Of a stretch of 64,000 nt of DNA, positions 35,413 to 48,529 are shown in pieces. Source of the stretch: Sinotaia quadrata (Eukaryota; Mollusca; Gastropoda; Architaenioglossa; Viviparidae); NCBI GenBank assembly GCA_028829895.1, contig CM054183.1, forward strand, positions 69,935,071 to 69,999,070, given 5' to 3'. Positions within the stretch are counted from its first letter, which is position 1; every line of letters starts with the position of its first letter. Both the position numbers and the translations under genes were made by a program. A model generated the notes under the pieces. The model saw only the letters and a list, made by a program, of their open reading frames with translations, did not search any database and was not told the DNA's origin.

Positions 35413-35589
35413 AAGCTTTGCAAAATGTAAGCTCTCCAAGTGAATAAGGACGTTCGTGTTGGTAATATAAAGGGGCTTAATCTTTGGTTACTGTCACTCT
35501 TATTTTAAAAACATTTTCCAAAGCATATCTTTTATAGCACTTCATTAACTACCTTGGCCGTAAAGGTACGTTTTTGAAATACAAAGGAG

Positions 35590-35960
35590 GGCAACAAATA
35601 TAACAGATAAAAAGAATTATAACAGATGTCAAGAAATATAAGAGTGAAAAGAAATATAAATGATAAAAAGAATTATAACAGATGTCAAGAAATATAAGAG
35701 TGAAAAGAAATATAACTGATAAAAAGAATTATAACAGATGTAAAGAAATATAAGAGTGAAAAGAAATATAACTGATAAAAAGAAAGATAAAGGATGACAA
35801 TAAGTATAACAGATACTAAGAAATATAAGGTTTGGCAAAATATATAAAGAAATATAACAGATATAAAGAAATATAACATGACGAGAAATACAAAGGCTGA
35901 AAAGAAATAAAAAATATTAGATGACAAGAAATGTAATAGATGAAAAGAAATGTAATAGAT
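35590..35960. repeat. Degenerate A-rich tandem repeat
   Basis: Units of gaaatataacagat(g/a)(a/t)(c/a)aa with a longer 64-base duplication inside. Confidence 0.8.
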
Positions 35961-36039
35961 GAAAAGAAACCTTTTCAGTTACTTACACCTTTCTACTTAT
36001 TTACCTGTCCTGCCCAGTCCCTCAAATCATATTTAATCT

Positions 36040-36385
<346 letters not shown>

Positions 36386-36529
36386 GTTTGTGCGCGTGCA
36401 TTTATATGTGTTTGCGATTGCAGTGTGAACCTATTTCCTACAGTAATGTTTGAAAACTGTTTCTTATGTTTATGGATTGATTACTAATCCTTCCTGGGAG
36501 CTTTATTTCTGTCGCTCTATGCGATACAG

Positions 36530-36765
36530 TAGCTCCTATTATTTCCATTCGCTGACAACTGGCTTGGATGGTGGCACACGGGTCAACAGACATTAAAAAG
36601 TGCTACAATCAGCTTCACGCAGGCCATTGATCCCACGACAGGAATTTGTTTGCTAAGGAAAATTCTTTTTAAATGGAGAGCTCATAAAACGCCAGCTTTC
36701 CCGATGCGTGATTCTTCTTTCTGGGGTCAAAAGCATTTCAAGAGCTGTTCCAGACTTCAAGTAAA
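36530..36765. promoter_or_regulatory. Unique island, possible conserved noncoding element
   Basis: Between microsatellites lies a repeat-free, balanced-composition stretch including cagcttcacgcaggccattg and tttgtttgctaaggaaaatt. No convincing ORF. Candidate only, based on contrast with the flanks. Confidence 0.25.
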
Positions 36766-37079
36766 ATCTACATTTCACTTGTCTGAATTTATCGTAAACT
36801 CAACAAAACATAACATTTATGCAGTAGTATCATTTAAATGTGGTTGTTTGTTTAATGAGTAAACTCTTAGTTAAGATTATAGTTATGACCTCACAATATG
36901 TGTAATAACCAAGATAGTTGTAAATAATCATTGGTTGCAATAAATAAATACATTTAAAAAGTCTAATTCAGCAGTTAAAATCTTTTGTTTGTATATTCAC
37001 GTCATTTCGTAACATTTACCATTATGAAAACGTTATGAACATTATTATTTGAGCATTGATCTATCTACCTGTGACGCAT

Positions 37080-37490
37080 ACATGATTATTATAATTATTT
37101 AATCATCCATAACTAATTACAAGTGATGAGAATATTACTTTATATTATGAATAATTCTCCATCAGTACCACTCGTCTCTCTCACTTGGCGGATATGCGGG
37201 TGCTGTAAATGTTTTCTTTCTTTCATTACATTAAAGTCAACCATTTACCGTCACACAATATTTCCATAAATGGAAAACTTCTTACTAAAAGAAAAGATAA
37301 ATCCGTCCTTTAATTTATATTTAGCGAGCCCACACCCATCCACTATCTTTCTTATATTGAAAGAACGTCAGTAAATTTAACAATAAATTTATTAAATCAA
37401 CAATCAAATATACCTATAGCAAATACAATGAAAAGATTACTTGACATCAATATTCCCACAAACTCTGTTCAAATAATTTCAATACCTACA
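37080..37490 (-). mobile_element. Dispersed repeat family, copy C (inverted)
   Basis: The reverse complement carries all the blocks of copies A and B, including gatgtcaagtaatcttttca, atttaataaatttattg, ggtgtgggctcgctaaatat-like and tccgccaagtgagagag. It is outside the ARHGAP6-like gene, so the family is dispersed, not a local duplication. Confidence 0.72.
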
Positions 37491-38104
37491 CAGTCTTGTA
37501 TCCTAACACATAATTGAATAGATTAGTGTCAATATAAATCAAAGGATTGTTTTTATCAAAGAACATAAATGGAGTTATAGATATTATAGCGATAATAGTT
37601 TGTACATAACCTTGTCTAGGCGATGCAGTATATATTTGCCTGGCTTTTTATTCATCTATCGTACACTGACGATACAACTACCACATTTTCTTCTGGTCAA
37701 TTAATAACTGTCAGATACAACTACCACATTTTCTTCTAGGTCAATTAATAACTGTCAGATACTTGCAAAGAAGTTATATTAGACATTACATGCTTTTCTG
37801 ACGTTGATCTTAAACTGATTAAAATATATTTGTTTCTGTTCGTGACTGTCACGAATCAGTGAGGAGTAAAAATAAAATAAAATAATCGGTAAGTGTGACC
37901 GCTAGTGTGATCAATGTCCCAGCAAAATGCTCCCTGAGAACTAAATATAGAAATTAATAACCAAGCGAAGTTAATCGTAGAATCACAGCACACAATCCAA
38001 AATCACACGTTTCTTTAACAAATAAATCATATTTGGATTAAAACAAATAAACACCTAATCCTGACACCCACCCACCCCGTTAATAAAACTTGCGTACATA
38101 TTCT

Positions 38105-38285
38105 CAATAAATACGCCCTTTAGAAGTAAAAAGAATACCACATTAAGTCAATAAATACGCCCTTTAGAAGTAAAAATAATACCACCTTAAGTCAATAAAT
38201 ACGCCCTTTAGAAGTAAAAACAATACCACTATAAGTCAATAAATACGCCCTTTAGAAGTAAAAATAATACCACCATAAGTCAAAG
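38105..38285. repeat. Minisatellite, 44-bp unit, 4 copies
   Basis: Core tcaataaatacgccctttag followed by aagtaaaaa. Confidence 0.93.
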
Positions 38286-38861
38286 AGTGCAGGCTTATTT
38301 TGCTACGTAACATAACTGTCATTCTAGCTAAATACGTACTTGTAAAAAAGAAACAAAAATTGCACTAAAATACCATACAATCTCGAACAGAAATGCATCA
38401 CAGTCAAAGCAGAAATCAATATCGCTCATACATCTGGCGAAATTATAATTTACATCACTCAAACGGCCAGAATGCATTATAACACTAAATAAATAATGAA
38501 GTGCCGTTTTCAGGCATTGAAAATTAATCGTCAACCTAATTCTCTCCAAATGGATCGCCAGTATAACATGAGCAAACCTATAAAATATAAAATACACTTT
38601 TATCGATCATCAAAGATCTGTGAACTGTATCTACCACAGCAAAATTCTCTCAACTCTCCAGTTTAGACATATTGTATCTGTGACGTTTTGATGGAAGATG
38701 GGCAAGATGTTAATTCTCCACCACCCTGGCTGCCCGTAACCTTAGGCTAAAACCCCAAACACAAATCTGGCTGGCCGTACGTGTTAGAAAGATGAAAGAT
38801 AATGAAGAATATAAGAGTGATAGTTCTAGAAGACGGCTCGAGCCCCCTGATACATACAGCT

Positions 38862-38975
38862 AAGATAGTAAGCAAATACAGGTGACATAGTAAGCAAATA
38901 CAGGTGACATAGTAAGCAAATACAGGTGACATAGTAAGCAAATATAGGTGACATAGTAAGCAAATACAGGTGACA
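38862..38975. repeat. Minisatellite, 22-bp unit, about 5 copies
   Basis: Core gacatagtaagcaaatacag. It abuts the LINE remnant. Confidence 0.93.
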
Positions 38976-38994
38976 GACTACAACATATAACATG

Positions 38995-39363
38995 TAAGAT
39001 GCTTTCGAAGGTTGCTTGGGATTTCATATAGAGATCATGTCACGAATGATGAAGTGAGAAACAGAATTAAACAAGCCATTGGGCCCTATGAAGAGCTATT
39101 GACCATTGTGCAAAATGTAAAGGTATGGGCATGTAACACGATCAACAGGGATTGCTAGGACAATCATGCAAGGTACTGTGCAAGGAGGGCGAAGGAGAGG
39201 AAGACAGGAAAAGATGGAAGGATAACATCTCAGAGTGGACAGGACTGAAACTGAGCGATACAGTAAGATTAGCAGAGAACATATGGAATGGAGGAAAATG
39301 GTTGTCAGGTCATCAATAGTGGCCCAGTGGTTGACAAGACTAAGGGATAGATAGATAGATAGA
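38995..39363 (+). pseudogene. 3' end of a non-LTR retrotransposon (LINE), decayed
   Basis: Conceptual translation in three successive frames gives RRLLGISYRDHVTNDEVRNR, then YGHVTRSTGIARTIMQGTVQ and GGRRRGRQ, then RWKDNISEWTGLKLSDTVRL, the typical C-terminal tail of LINE ORF2 proteins common in molluscs and other invertebrates. At least two frameshifts and stops. It ends in a short (GATA)n tail, as expected for the 3' end. The 5' part is missing (5' truncation). Confidence 0.85.
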
Positions 39364-39904
39364 TCCTCTCACATGGCAAATACAATCTTTTTTGAGCATT
39401 AATGAGGGCGCAATTCTTTCACATGGCAAAAACATTCTCTGCCATTTTTAGTTCTTGCAAAGAAAATTCTACTAAATGGAAAGTATATTAATATCTGTAT
39501 TAATTATTCTGTTCCGTGTTCTCAAAAACATGTTATTATTTTCTATTTTAATTTTATGTCAGCCAGAGATATCTCCATTGTCCCAGTGACACAACAGAAA
39601 GAAAACAATTACTCAGCAAAATAACTGTATTTAATCGAATGACAATTCAGCAACAACTAAATTATTTTTTTACCACTGTAGTTTATCAAATGACAATTCA
39701 GCAACAACTAAATTATTTTTTTACCACTCTAGGTGTAAATACATGTTCTTAGATTTATAAAATAAACCTTATTCATCACATTGTAATGTACACAGTTTGA
39801 ACTTGAGAGCAGTGAAGAGATTGCTATGATTTGTTAAACAGACTGTAACAGTTCAACAACTCATTGTAGTGTATCATAGTTTAAGTGGAGATCAGTGAAG
39901 AGAT

Positions 39905-39946
39905 TGTGTTTGTGTTTGTGTTTGTGTTTGTGTTTGTGTTTGTGTT
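39905..39946. repeat. (TGTGTT)n hexamer repeat
   Basis: About seven copies of tgtgtt. Confidence 0.93.
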
Positions 39947-40624
39947 TAGCATACCGCAGCGACAAGAACAGTGTCGGATGCTGAAACATTGATTAACTGT
40001 CTGTTAATACTGGGGCAATCATCTTTTTGTTTTAAACTGAGTCTATTAATGCCGGGACAATCATCATTTTTTAAAAACTGAGTCTGTTAATGCTGTGGCC
40101 AAAGATAACGGTCGTATTTATTGTTTGTAACAGACACGCTAATTTTATTATATAAAATCATACTACAAACAATTATTATTAACTCATAATATTAAAAACA
40201 TGTATACACACTAAAGTGTTAACGTTATTATTAATTCATATTATTAAAAAAATGTATACACACTAAAGTGTTAACATTATTTAGAAATTATCGAGTGGTT
40301 TTATTGCGGCCAAAGAACTAGGAAACAGCATAAGTGACTGACAATATTTTTCTAACGGCAGCTCGGAATTTTCATTAAACAAGGAGTCAAAGGTTACTAA
40401 GTTTGTCCTACAAATCTCGAGGGAAGTTTGGCATTTTTATTCGAATTGCATACAGATAAAGTTTTGGTAAAGTTTTGGTAAAGTATTTTTACAACGCTTT
40501 TCTTGTAAAAATATGAAAGTGGGATGCTAAATGGTTTTCTCATTCCATGATAGACAGTATATTCACTAATGAATGAGTGAATTTATTTTGTTCTTTTCAC
40601 TGTGCCATTTCCTTGTGGACATGT

Positions 40625-40880
40625 AGGATATTATAGTATAGAGAGTATATCGTATTCTACAGTGTAGACAGTGTCGGATATTATACTATTGTATAGAGAG
40701 TATATCGTATTCTACAGTGTAGACAGTGTCGGATATTATACTATTGTATAGAGAGTATATCGTATTCTACAGTGTAGATAGTGTAGGATATTATACTATT
40801 GTATAGAGAGTATATCGTATTCTACAGTGTAGATAGTGTAGGATATTATACTATTGTATAGAGAGTATATCGTATTCTAC
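40625..40880. repeat. Minisatellite, about 59-bp unit, 4 copies
   Basis: Core gagagtatatcgtattctac and gatattatactattg. Confidence 0.94.
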
Positions 40881-41039
40881 AAGAACTGCACAATGATCCT
40901 CCTCTTGTGAATTTTACACGTAGTGTTTGTAATTTGTCAAGCATGATATTTTATTGCTTCATTTCGGATAACGATGTGGACATTGTTACGGATAGCCTGT
41001 CTGAGATTTTAGTTGTTGTGATTTATGCCAATGTTTTGA

Positions 41040-41300
41040 GTATATCATTTACAGCACCAACTGTGTGATTTATATCTGTACATTTTGTTTCATATTATTT
41101 ATAGCACCAACTGTGTGATTTATATCTGTACATTTTGTTTCATATTATTTACAGCACCAACTGTGTGATTTATATATGTACATTTTGTTTCATATTTAAG
41201 AAAATTATAGTTATTTTATAGAGAAAATATAGTACTTATCAACGTTTAGTATATTGTTATTTTATAGAGAAAACATAGTACTTATCAACGTTTAGTATAT
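41040..41300. repeat. Two adjoining arrays, about 54 bp x3 and about 56 bp x2
   Basis: First unit has agcaccaactgtgtgattta; second has gtacttatcaacgtttagta. Confidence 0.9.
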
Positions 41301-41394
41301 TGTTTCCATCATTGCACTATGACTTATGTATGTTAGAGAGTAATGTAAATCACATCACGTATTTCTATGTGAATAAAATTAGGACGGGGTAAAA

Positions 41395-41930
41395 TCTAGA
41401 TCTAGTAAGTCCGCTGTTAGAGCTACAACTAGACGCCTAGTAAGGTTTAGAGCTAGATCTAGTAAGTCTGTTGTTAGAGCTACACCTAGACACCTAATTA
41501 GGTTTAGAGCTAGATCTAGTAAGTCTGTTGTTAGAGCTACACCTAGACACCTAATTAGGTTTAGAGCTAGATCTAGTAAGTCTGTTGTTAGAGCTACACC
41601 AAGACACCTAGTAAGGTTTAGAGCTAGAAAGTGAAATATGGCTAGATTTAGAGAAGTGGCTATGATAAAAAGGAAATAGAGACATTTATAGAGTTAGACA
41701 GCAAGGAATTAGGTTAATTATAGAAGCCAATGTGTAAAGTGAATCAATAGAATTTGGATCTAATAGATCTATGGAGTATTATTCATATAATTAATAAATT
41801 CTGCAATATTAACTTCGTATACTGAATATAATTAATACATTCTGCTATATTAACTTCGTATACTGATATATAATTAATACATTCTGCTATATTAACTTCG
41901 TATACTGATATATAATTAATACATTCTGCT
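41395..41930. repeat. Two arrays: 57-bp unit x4 and about 42-bp unit x4
   Basis: First (41395-41625): core gagctagatctagtaagtct, with a BglII site. Second (41780-41930): core attctgctatattaacttcg. Confidence 0.92.
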
Positions 41931-42234
41931 ATAAAGCGGTTTAGATCACATCAGCAAGTCTAACACATTCTTCACCTGAGTACTTTGACATTTAAAAATT
42001 TCAGCACAAGCTGTGCCGAAGGTCGTGTCACTTTGACAGCTACCAGTTTATATACCAATTTATATAACAATTTATATATAACAACTAAGTTTGAAGTAAG
42101 GATAAGCACATTTACTCCGCCACATCTATGTCCTGTCAGTTGTTAAGTCTCCCATGTCTTGTCAGTCTTTAAGTTCCTCTATCATGCCAATCTTTGTCCT
42201 TTTGTCCTGTCAGTCAATCTCTCTGACATTCTTC

Positions 42235-42750
42235 TTCACCAAACACTAGCTTTGTCTAGCCGTTCTTCTTTATCAAACATTAGCTTTGTCTAGCCATTCT
42301 TCTTTATCAAACATTAGCATTGTCTAGCCATTCTTCTTTATCAAACTTTAGCTTTGTCTAGCCATTCTTCTTCACCAAACATTAGCTTTGTCTAGCCATT
42401 CTTCTTCACCAAACATTATCTTTGTCTAGCCATTCTTCTTTATCAAAACATTAGCTTTGTCTAGCCATTCTTCTTTATCAAAACATTAGCTTTGTCTAGC
42501 CATTCTTCTTTATCAAAACATTAGCTTTGTCTAGCCATTCTTCTTTATCAAAACATTAGCTTTGTCTAGCCATTCTTCTTCACCAAACATTATCTTTGTT
42601 TAGCTACTCTTCACAAACATTATCTTTGTTTAGCTATTCTTCACCAAACATTATCTTTGTTTAGCTATTCTTCACCAAACATTATCTTTGTTTAGCTATT
42701 CTTCACCAAACATTATCTTTGTTTAGCTATTCTTCACCAAACATTCGCTT
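42235..42750. repeat. Minisatellite, 33-34-bp unit, about 16 copies
   Basis: Core tttgtctagccattcttctt; the right part changes to tttgtttagctattcttcac units. Confidence 0.94.
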
Positions 42751-43066
42751 TGTTTCGATATTCTGCTGTTAACATCTCTGACTGTGCCATTGTTTCAGCA
42801 GTCATTTGCTCTGTCTTGCACTCTTAGTCAGTCATACATTCAAAACGTTTATTTCTTTAGTCAGTCATACATTCAAAACGTTTATTTCTTTATTAATATT
42901 TGTTAAAATAAAGATTTATTTCCGCAAATTTTGATTTTTCAGTAGGACATTTCTTATATTGAAATTAAGATTATTACTAATAATACTAACAATTACTAAA
43001 TTTCTACTAAGACTAACAAATAGTTTATTTCGATTTTTTAAAATCTGGGTTTAAGTGGGAAAGTAT

Positions 43067-43103
43067 GTGTGTGTGTGTGTGTGTGTGCGCGCGCGCGCGC
43101 GCA
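43067..43103. repeat. (GT)n/(GC)n microsatellite
   Basis: GT run passing into GCGCGC; potential Z-DNA former. Confidence 0.93.
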
Positions 43104-44324
43104 CATGCACACATATTTATGTATTTCTGTGCGTGTGTGTGAAAGCTTATTACATTAAAAAATGAATCGTACTCATGACAAACATAGCTTAAAAGAAAGT
43201 ATTATTAATGAAAAAATAGATTTTTTTTGTCAAAGCGTCCTGTTGAGATCTCTTCCCTCTACTGAAGTGCCACAGTCCTGGAACACGCGATACGCCACCT
43301 GTATAATGTTAGCACGAAGCGCTGCTGTGGCCTGCCCGCCTGCCATCCATCCAGACACTGAGTGGTTCTCGTCGGTGTTGTGTAGGGAACTGCGTGTCTG
43401 ACAGAAAGCTAACCCACCATCTTATCTTGGAGTGCTTCTCGTGTTGTGTACGGGGTTGTTTGTCTGACAGAAAGATAATCCAACCTCAGAATTTTGTGGT
43501 GCAGTTGTGCACTCTAGCTTCTTTGCCTTTTGGTGTCTTTTGACAGTGAGTTTTTAAACTGATCCATGCTCAACTTTGTTGTGGAAAAGAAAATTACATT
43601 TCCTTAAAGAAAATGCAATGCGATGACAAACAGTTGTAACAAATATTTTTGAGCATGGATTGACAAAAGACTCTATTTTGACTTTGACAACACAAGAAGA
43701 AACTAACAAGTACATCGAGTGTTTTGCTTTAGTAACAGCATGGAAATGAAATCATGTTTCTATAGCAACAGACTGGTATGTAAAGAATATTTCTATATAA
43801 AAAGAAGTATTTTTAGAATTACTGTGAACATTATTTATACCCATGAGAAACCAACGACTCAGAAATTACAAAATATTTCTAAAGTAAAAACTCAACATTT
43901 ACACGACTCAGAAATTACATAATATTTCTAAAGTAAAAACTCAAGATTTACACGACTTTATCTGAGTAACAAGTTTGCAAGAATATCGAATTTTTACAGC
44001 AAGAAGTAAGAAAATGCAGTAAAATTAAATAGTAAACAAGTTGACTCCAATAATATTTAACATAAATTGGATATTTTGCTTTAGTATCAAGTAATAAAGT
44101 ACAATATGTTTACATTAACACATCAATATAAGTACAATGTTTTTACAATAACATATCAATATAAGTAAAATATTTTTATACCATTATAAGTATACCTTTC
44201 TTCAGACTTTATCAAGAGTTACTAGGACACATGTACACATCTAATATTGAATACGAATGAATTCTTTATGGATAAAGTTGTTTTTTTTAGATTTGTGCAC
44301 GTGTTTCTTAAGTTGAAAGCAACC

Positions 44325-44435
44325 ATTGACAAGCTAATGAAACTGTACTTAACCATTGATAATCTAATGAAACTGTACTTAACCACTGATAACATAATGA
44401 AACTGTACTTAATCATTGATAACCTAATGAATGCT
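44325..44435. repeat. Minisatellite, 30-bp unit, about 4 copies
   Basis: Core ctaatgaaactgtacttaac. Confidence 0.9.
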
Positions 44436-44954
44436 AGTAATGTATAATCATTCCGACTGAATTGGGAATTTCATCACATGACCAGTAACAATAGAATTTG
44501 TTTCATGAAATGAAAGTACTTTAGTACACACTGATAATTATTAACTAACCTACTTATAAAAAAAATAATACCTAGAGACTGGCTGTCACAACAGCTTAAG
44601 CGTTTCAGCTCTTCTTAACATACACCTCTGTTTTCAACCCTTTTGTCTTCATGGCACACTTTTGTCTTCATAGCACACTTTTTTCAATTTTGTGAAAATT
44701 TGCGGTACATCTATCTGACTTCGTACCTAAAAATATATTATCACAGTGAAATATATTAAATTAAATAAACTAATTTTGGCTACTGCCATACACTTTACAA
44801 TAAAGTAAACTCTCGATTCGATTTTAGATTAATTATTTAAAAAATCTAGAACATATATATATATATGATCAATAAAAAACGTATTTTTTCATAATAAGCT
44901 GAAGGTCCTAATGGGATAATTGGGCTTGATGCTTGTTTGTAATTTCTTGGATAT

Positions 44955-45335
44955 TAGGGCATGACATTAGGGCGTGATAATGGGGCGTGATATTGGGGCG
45001 TGATATTAGGGTGTGGTATTAGGGCGTGACTTTACGGCGTGACATTAGGGCGTGATATTAGGGTGTGATTTTCGGGAGTGATTTTACAGCTATTTGAGAT
45101 AAGAAGACTCTTATTCCATCTTCAGCTCAGTGAAGCCTTGACCTTGATTTTGCAATTAATGCTAGTAAGTGTTGAAATCCCAACTCTCAAGTATAACGTA
45201 GAAAAGTGTATTTAATGTTATTAAGTATTAAAATCTCAATGCACGCAAATATAACGTAGAAAAGTTTATTTAATGTTATTAAGTATTAAAAATCTCAATC
45301 CACGCAAATATAACGTAGAAAACTGCAAATAGGTA
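44955..45335. repeat. Short G-rich repeat, then a longer degenerate array
   Basis: 44955-45075: about nine units of attagggcgtgat. 45165-45335: three units with aatataacgtagaaaa. Confidence 0.85.
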
Positions 45336-45429
45336 ATTAATTCATGCATTTTTTTTTGCAATAACAGAAAAACTCGTCTTTACAAGAAATCAAGAGTGCA
45401 TCCAGGGACATCTCGGAGTGTCTCATTTT

Positions 45430-45600
45430 AAGACTGCGATAAGCTGGAATAGACGATAACTGTTGTAAACTTCAGTCAGCTGAAACGGGCAAAATGGGTT
45501 TCATAACCAGTCGAATCTCCATGTAGTTGGCAATGGAAATTAATGCTGGATATTTTGCTCCAATACTTCCTATTGCTCCATTATGACGGTAGCAATGTCT
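45430..45600. promoter_or_regulatory. Unique island, possible conserved noncoding element
   Basis: Repeat-free stretch with tgtagttggcaatggaaatt and ttgctccattatgacggtag. No ORF. A small 55-base duplication with attacctcccctagctctat follows at 45615-45700. Candidate only. Confidence 0.25.
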
Positions 45601-46299
45601 TTTAGTCGAAACATATCAATATTACCTCCCCTAGCTCTATTCATACTGCTTGGTAGAAACATAACAAGATTACCTCCCCTAGCTCTATTTAACCAGATTA
45701 ATAGATCTTTAAGAAATAAAGACTGTAGTTTATCAGTAAATATAAGGATGCTTTCTTTTCGTCCTTGCATGCACTGTTCAGGCGCCTAAATATTTATGCC
45801 AGATATGCCAGCCCGGCACATCAAAGTTCACTGCCGACATTTTCATACAAAATTATGTTTCCTTCTGACTGGAAACAAATTTCGTTTTGTCCTTAAATTC
45901 ATATTCATCAGTTAACACTCTTCCCCTCCCCTTGAGAACAATCTCACTTCTGTGTGTGCAACACTCATACTGAGAATCCCTAGTTTTACAAATCTATTAA
46001 AGTGTAAGGTCTTTAGAGGTCGTGACCTCACAAAATTGATCTAATATAGATTTTAATTCTTTACCCACTCTCTTTCCAACAAGGGTTTCCTTATGCAGAA
46101 AGCAATATGTAGAAATAATGTTAGGATTTTGCTCTTTTACAAGTACGACAAATCCCTTGATAGACTCCGTAACGGATGGAGCGAAATTTATTCAATCTCC
46201 TACACATGGCTTCCAGGAGAGATTACACATTTTAAGAGGCAATCAAAGTATCAAATAAATATTAACCTCTCGTGCGTTCTACAAGTTCTCTAGAGCTTA

Positions 46300-46525
46300 A
46301 CAATTGTTTATGATTTAATTTCCATGGACAAAGCGACCAAATGTTAGCACTGTGCTTGGTCATGTGTCTGAAGACACGTCAACTCGCAGCGCAAAGTCTG
46401 ATATTTTTAAAGTTGTGTTGAAACATTTCCCTCAATGTTGAAAATGTAGCTCGACTGTTCTTCTTTAAATCGTGTCATTAGACGATGGAATTTTGAGAAT
46501 TTCGTTTTCCGCTTCACTATCAAAC
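46300..46525. promoter_or_regulatory. Unique island upstream of the signal-peptide exon
   Basis: Repeat-free, with gtgtctgaagacacgtcaac and cgtgtcattagacgatggaa. About 1.5 kb upstream of 48023, so it could be regulatory for that gene. Inference from composition only. Confidence 0.25.
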
Positions 46526-46531
46526 ATTGTT

Positions 46532-46855
46532 CTAACAATTGAACAGCACGCAGGCAAAATATGACTCAGCTAAAGTATGTGTGACGTCATTTGCTGTGCT
46601 ATGATTTCTGCTATCTGATAAAAAGCTTTTTAAAACTTTATCAGATTCTTTAACTCTTTTTTCAAAATAGAATACATGTTTTGTTTGTTGTTCAACCAAC
46701 CTTTTGAAATAATTCAAATCTTTTATTCCCGAGAAGTGCATGTTTAGCGGTAAAATGTCTTTCAATTTATAAGGAATCATGGTTTTATGCGAAAGTCTGT
46801 CACGGCACACATAATGGCTGAGGACAATCTTTCTATCCAGACTAGGAAAATCCAA
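46532..46855 (-). other. Open frame of 107 codons, unknown
   Basis: The - strand frame starts at ATG and has a protein-like composition (YKLKDILPLNMHFSGIKDLN), unlike the repeat-derived frames. No domain recognised and no clear splice sites. Could be a fragment of a mobile element or chance. Confidence 0.2.
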
Positions 46856-47514
46856 GACTAAAATAGCGGTCCACGTGCTGTGTATGAAATTTAGATATAA
46901 AAATCGTACTTGGTATTGATGTGACCTCGTCCAAATTGATATTTTTTCATTACTGCAAGTACTAGCCTTACTGTCATTGCTACTAATTTCCTTGACACGT
47001 CTTCTTATTTAAATCTAGCCATTTTTGAAGGTATCTATTTTTGAGGGTATGCATTTTTGAGGGTATGCATTTATGAGGGTATCTATTTTTGACGGTATCT
47101 ATTTTTGATAAAGTTTTAAAATTGCAAATCGAATGTATTAATTAAACACAAGCCAGAAACAGCCTGCTAATCACTTCGTTAATTGTAAAATGATACAACG
47201 CGAGTGCTATACGTGCATGCACAAAAAAAATTTCCTTTATCTTACCGGACTTTTTTAAATATGAAAATTTATTAGGTCAAAGTGGAATTAGTGTGTTTCG
47301 TAAATGACCTTTGAATGTTCTTCATTGGCTTCTTGCATTTTTGTAATGAGAAATTTTGCAAATCTACTTTTAAAAGAAATCAAATGATAGTTCGAATTAT
47401 TATTGAATGAATTCAAACTGTAAAATCTGTTGTATATGATTATTAAAAACACTTCAGGTCGGAAATTTATAACATGTTTGCGGCGCACTTTAATAGGCAC
47501 CTCTTGATATACAC

Positions 47515-47790
47515 TGACGTACACATTTGCACAGTGAAGTATGACGTACACATTTGCACAGTGAAGTATGACGTACACATTTGCACAGTGAAGTATGACG
47601 TACACATTTGTACAGTGAAGTATGACGTACACATTTGCACAGTGAAGTATGACGTACACATTTGTACAGTGAAGTATGACGTACACATTTGTACAGTGAA
47701 GTATGACGTACACATTTGCACAGTGAAGTATGACGTACACATTTGCACAGTGAAGTATGACGTACACATTTGCACAGTGAAGTATGACTT
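47515..47790. repeat. Minisatellite, 27-bp unit, 10 copies
   Basis: Core acgtacacatttgcacagtg; only a C/T variant at one site. Open on both strands because of the period. Confidence 0.96.
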
Positions 47791-48022
47791 AATACCGTAT
47801 GCTAGTTTGTTCATTTCAGCTTTTGTTAACTGACACTCTCCCGGCCTAGTGGAGGTATGCTGCGATATCGCAATAGTGGATTGCGCTTGATCACTTCCAG
47901 AACCACCTGAACTGTTTTCTGGACTGGAAACGCTTGCACTTATTTCAGTGTCTTAACACTTATGTTGATACTCAAAACGATATCGGAATAATAAGAATAG
48001 TGACACAAGACTCAGCATTGCC

Positions 48023-48147
48023 ATGGATACAGTGCGGATTTCGTGCTTTGTTGCACTTTTGGCCTGTGTAGAGGGCGCTACGCTCAGTTCTAACACAACT
48101 ACGTCATGCCCCATGGCACTGAAGCCTGCAGCATCAGTTTCTAAAGG
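48023..48147 (+). CDS. Probable first coding exon of a secreted or membrane protein
   Basis: ATG in a good context (attgccATGG) opens a 41-codon frame ending at the strong donor AAAGG/gtgagt; the frame closes at a TGA two bases into the intron. The product starts MDTVRISCFVALLACVEG, a short n-region, a hydrophobic core and a likely signal peptidase site after VEG, followed by ATLSSNTTTSC with an N-glycosylation sequon. It leaves phase 2. The 200 bases upstream are unique and could be the 5' UTR. No downstream exon was found, so the gene is unnamed and its first intron may run past the window. Confidence 0.5.
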
Positions 48148-48177
48148 GTGAGTATCAAACAGCGTGATTGTGACATT

Positions 48178-48492
48178 TTATAATGTGTACACGAAGTATT
48201 AATCTTAATATTAATTTTGTAATGTGTACACGAAGTATTAATCTTAATATTAATTTTGTAATGTGTACACGTAGTATTAATCTTAATATTAATTTTGTAA
48301 TGTGTACACGTAGTATTAATCTTAATATTAATTTTGTAATGTGTACACGAAGTATTAATCTTAATATTAATTTTGTAATGTGTACACGAAGTATTAATCT
48401 TAATATTAATTTTGTAATGTGTACACGTAGTATTAATCTTAATATTAATTTTGTAATGTGTACACGTTGTATTAATCTTAATATTAATTTTG
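48178..48492. repeat. Minisatellite, 39-bp unit, 8 copies
   Basis: Core aatgtgtacacgaagtatta. It starts 30 bases after the donor of the signal-peptide exon. Confidence 0.96.
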
Positions 48493-48529
48493 CATGAAAA
48501 GAACAACACTTTGTAGTTTTACATTGTTT

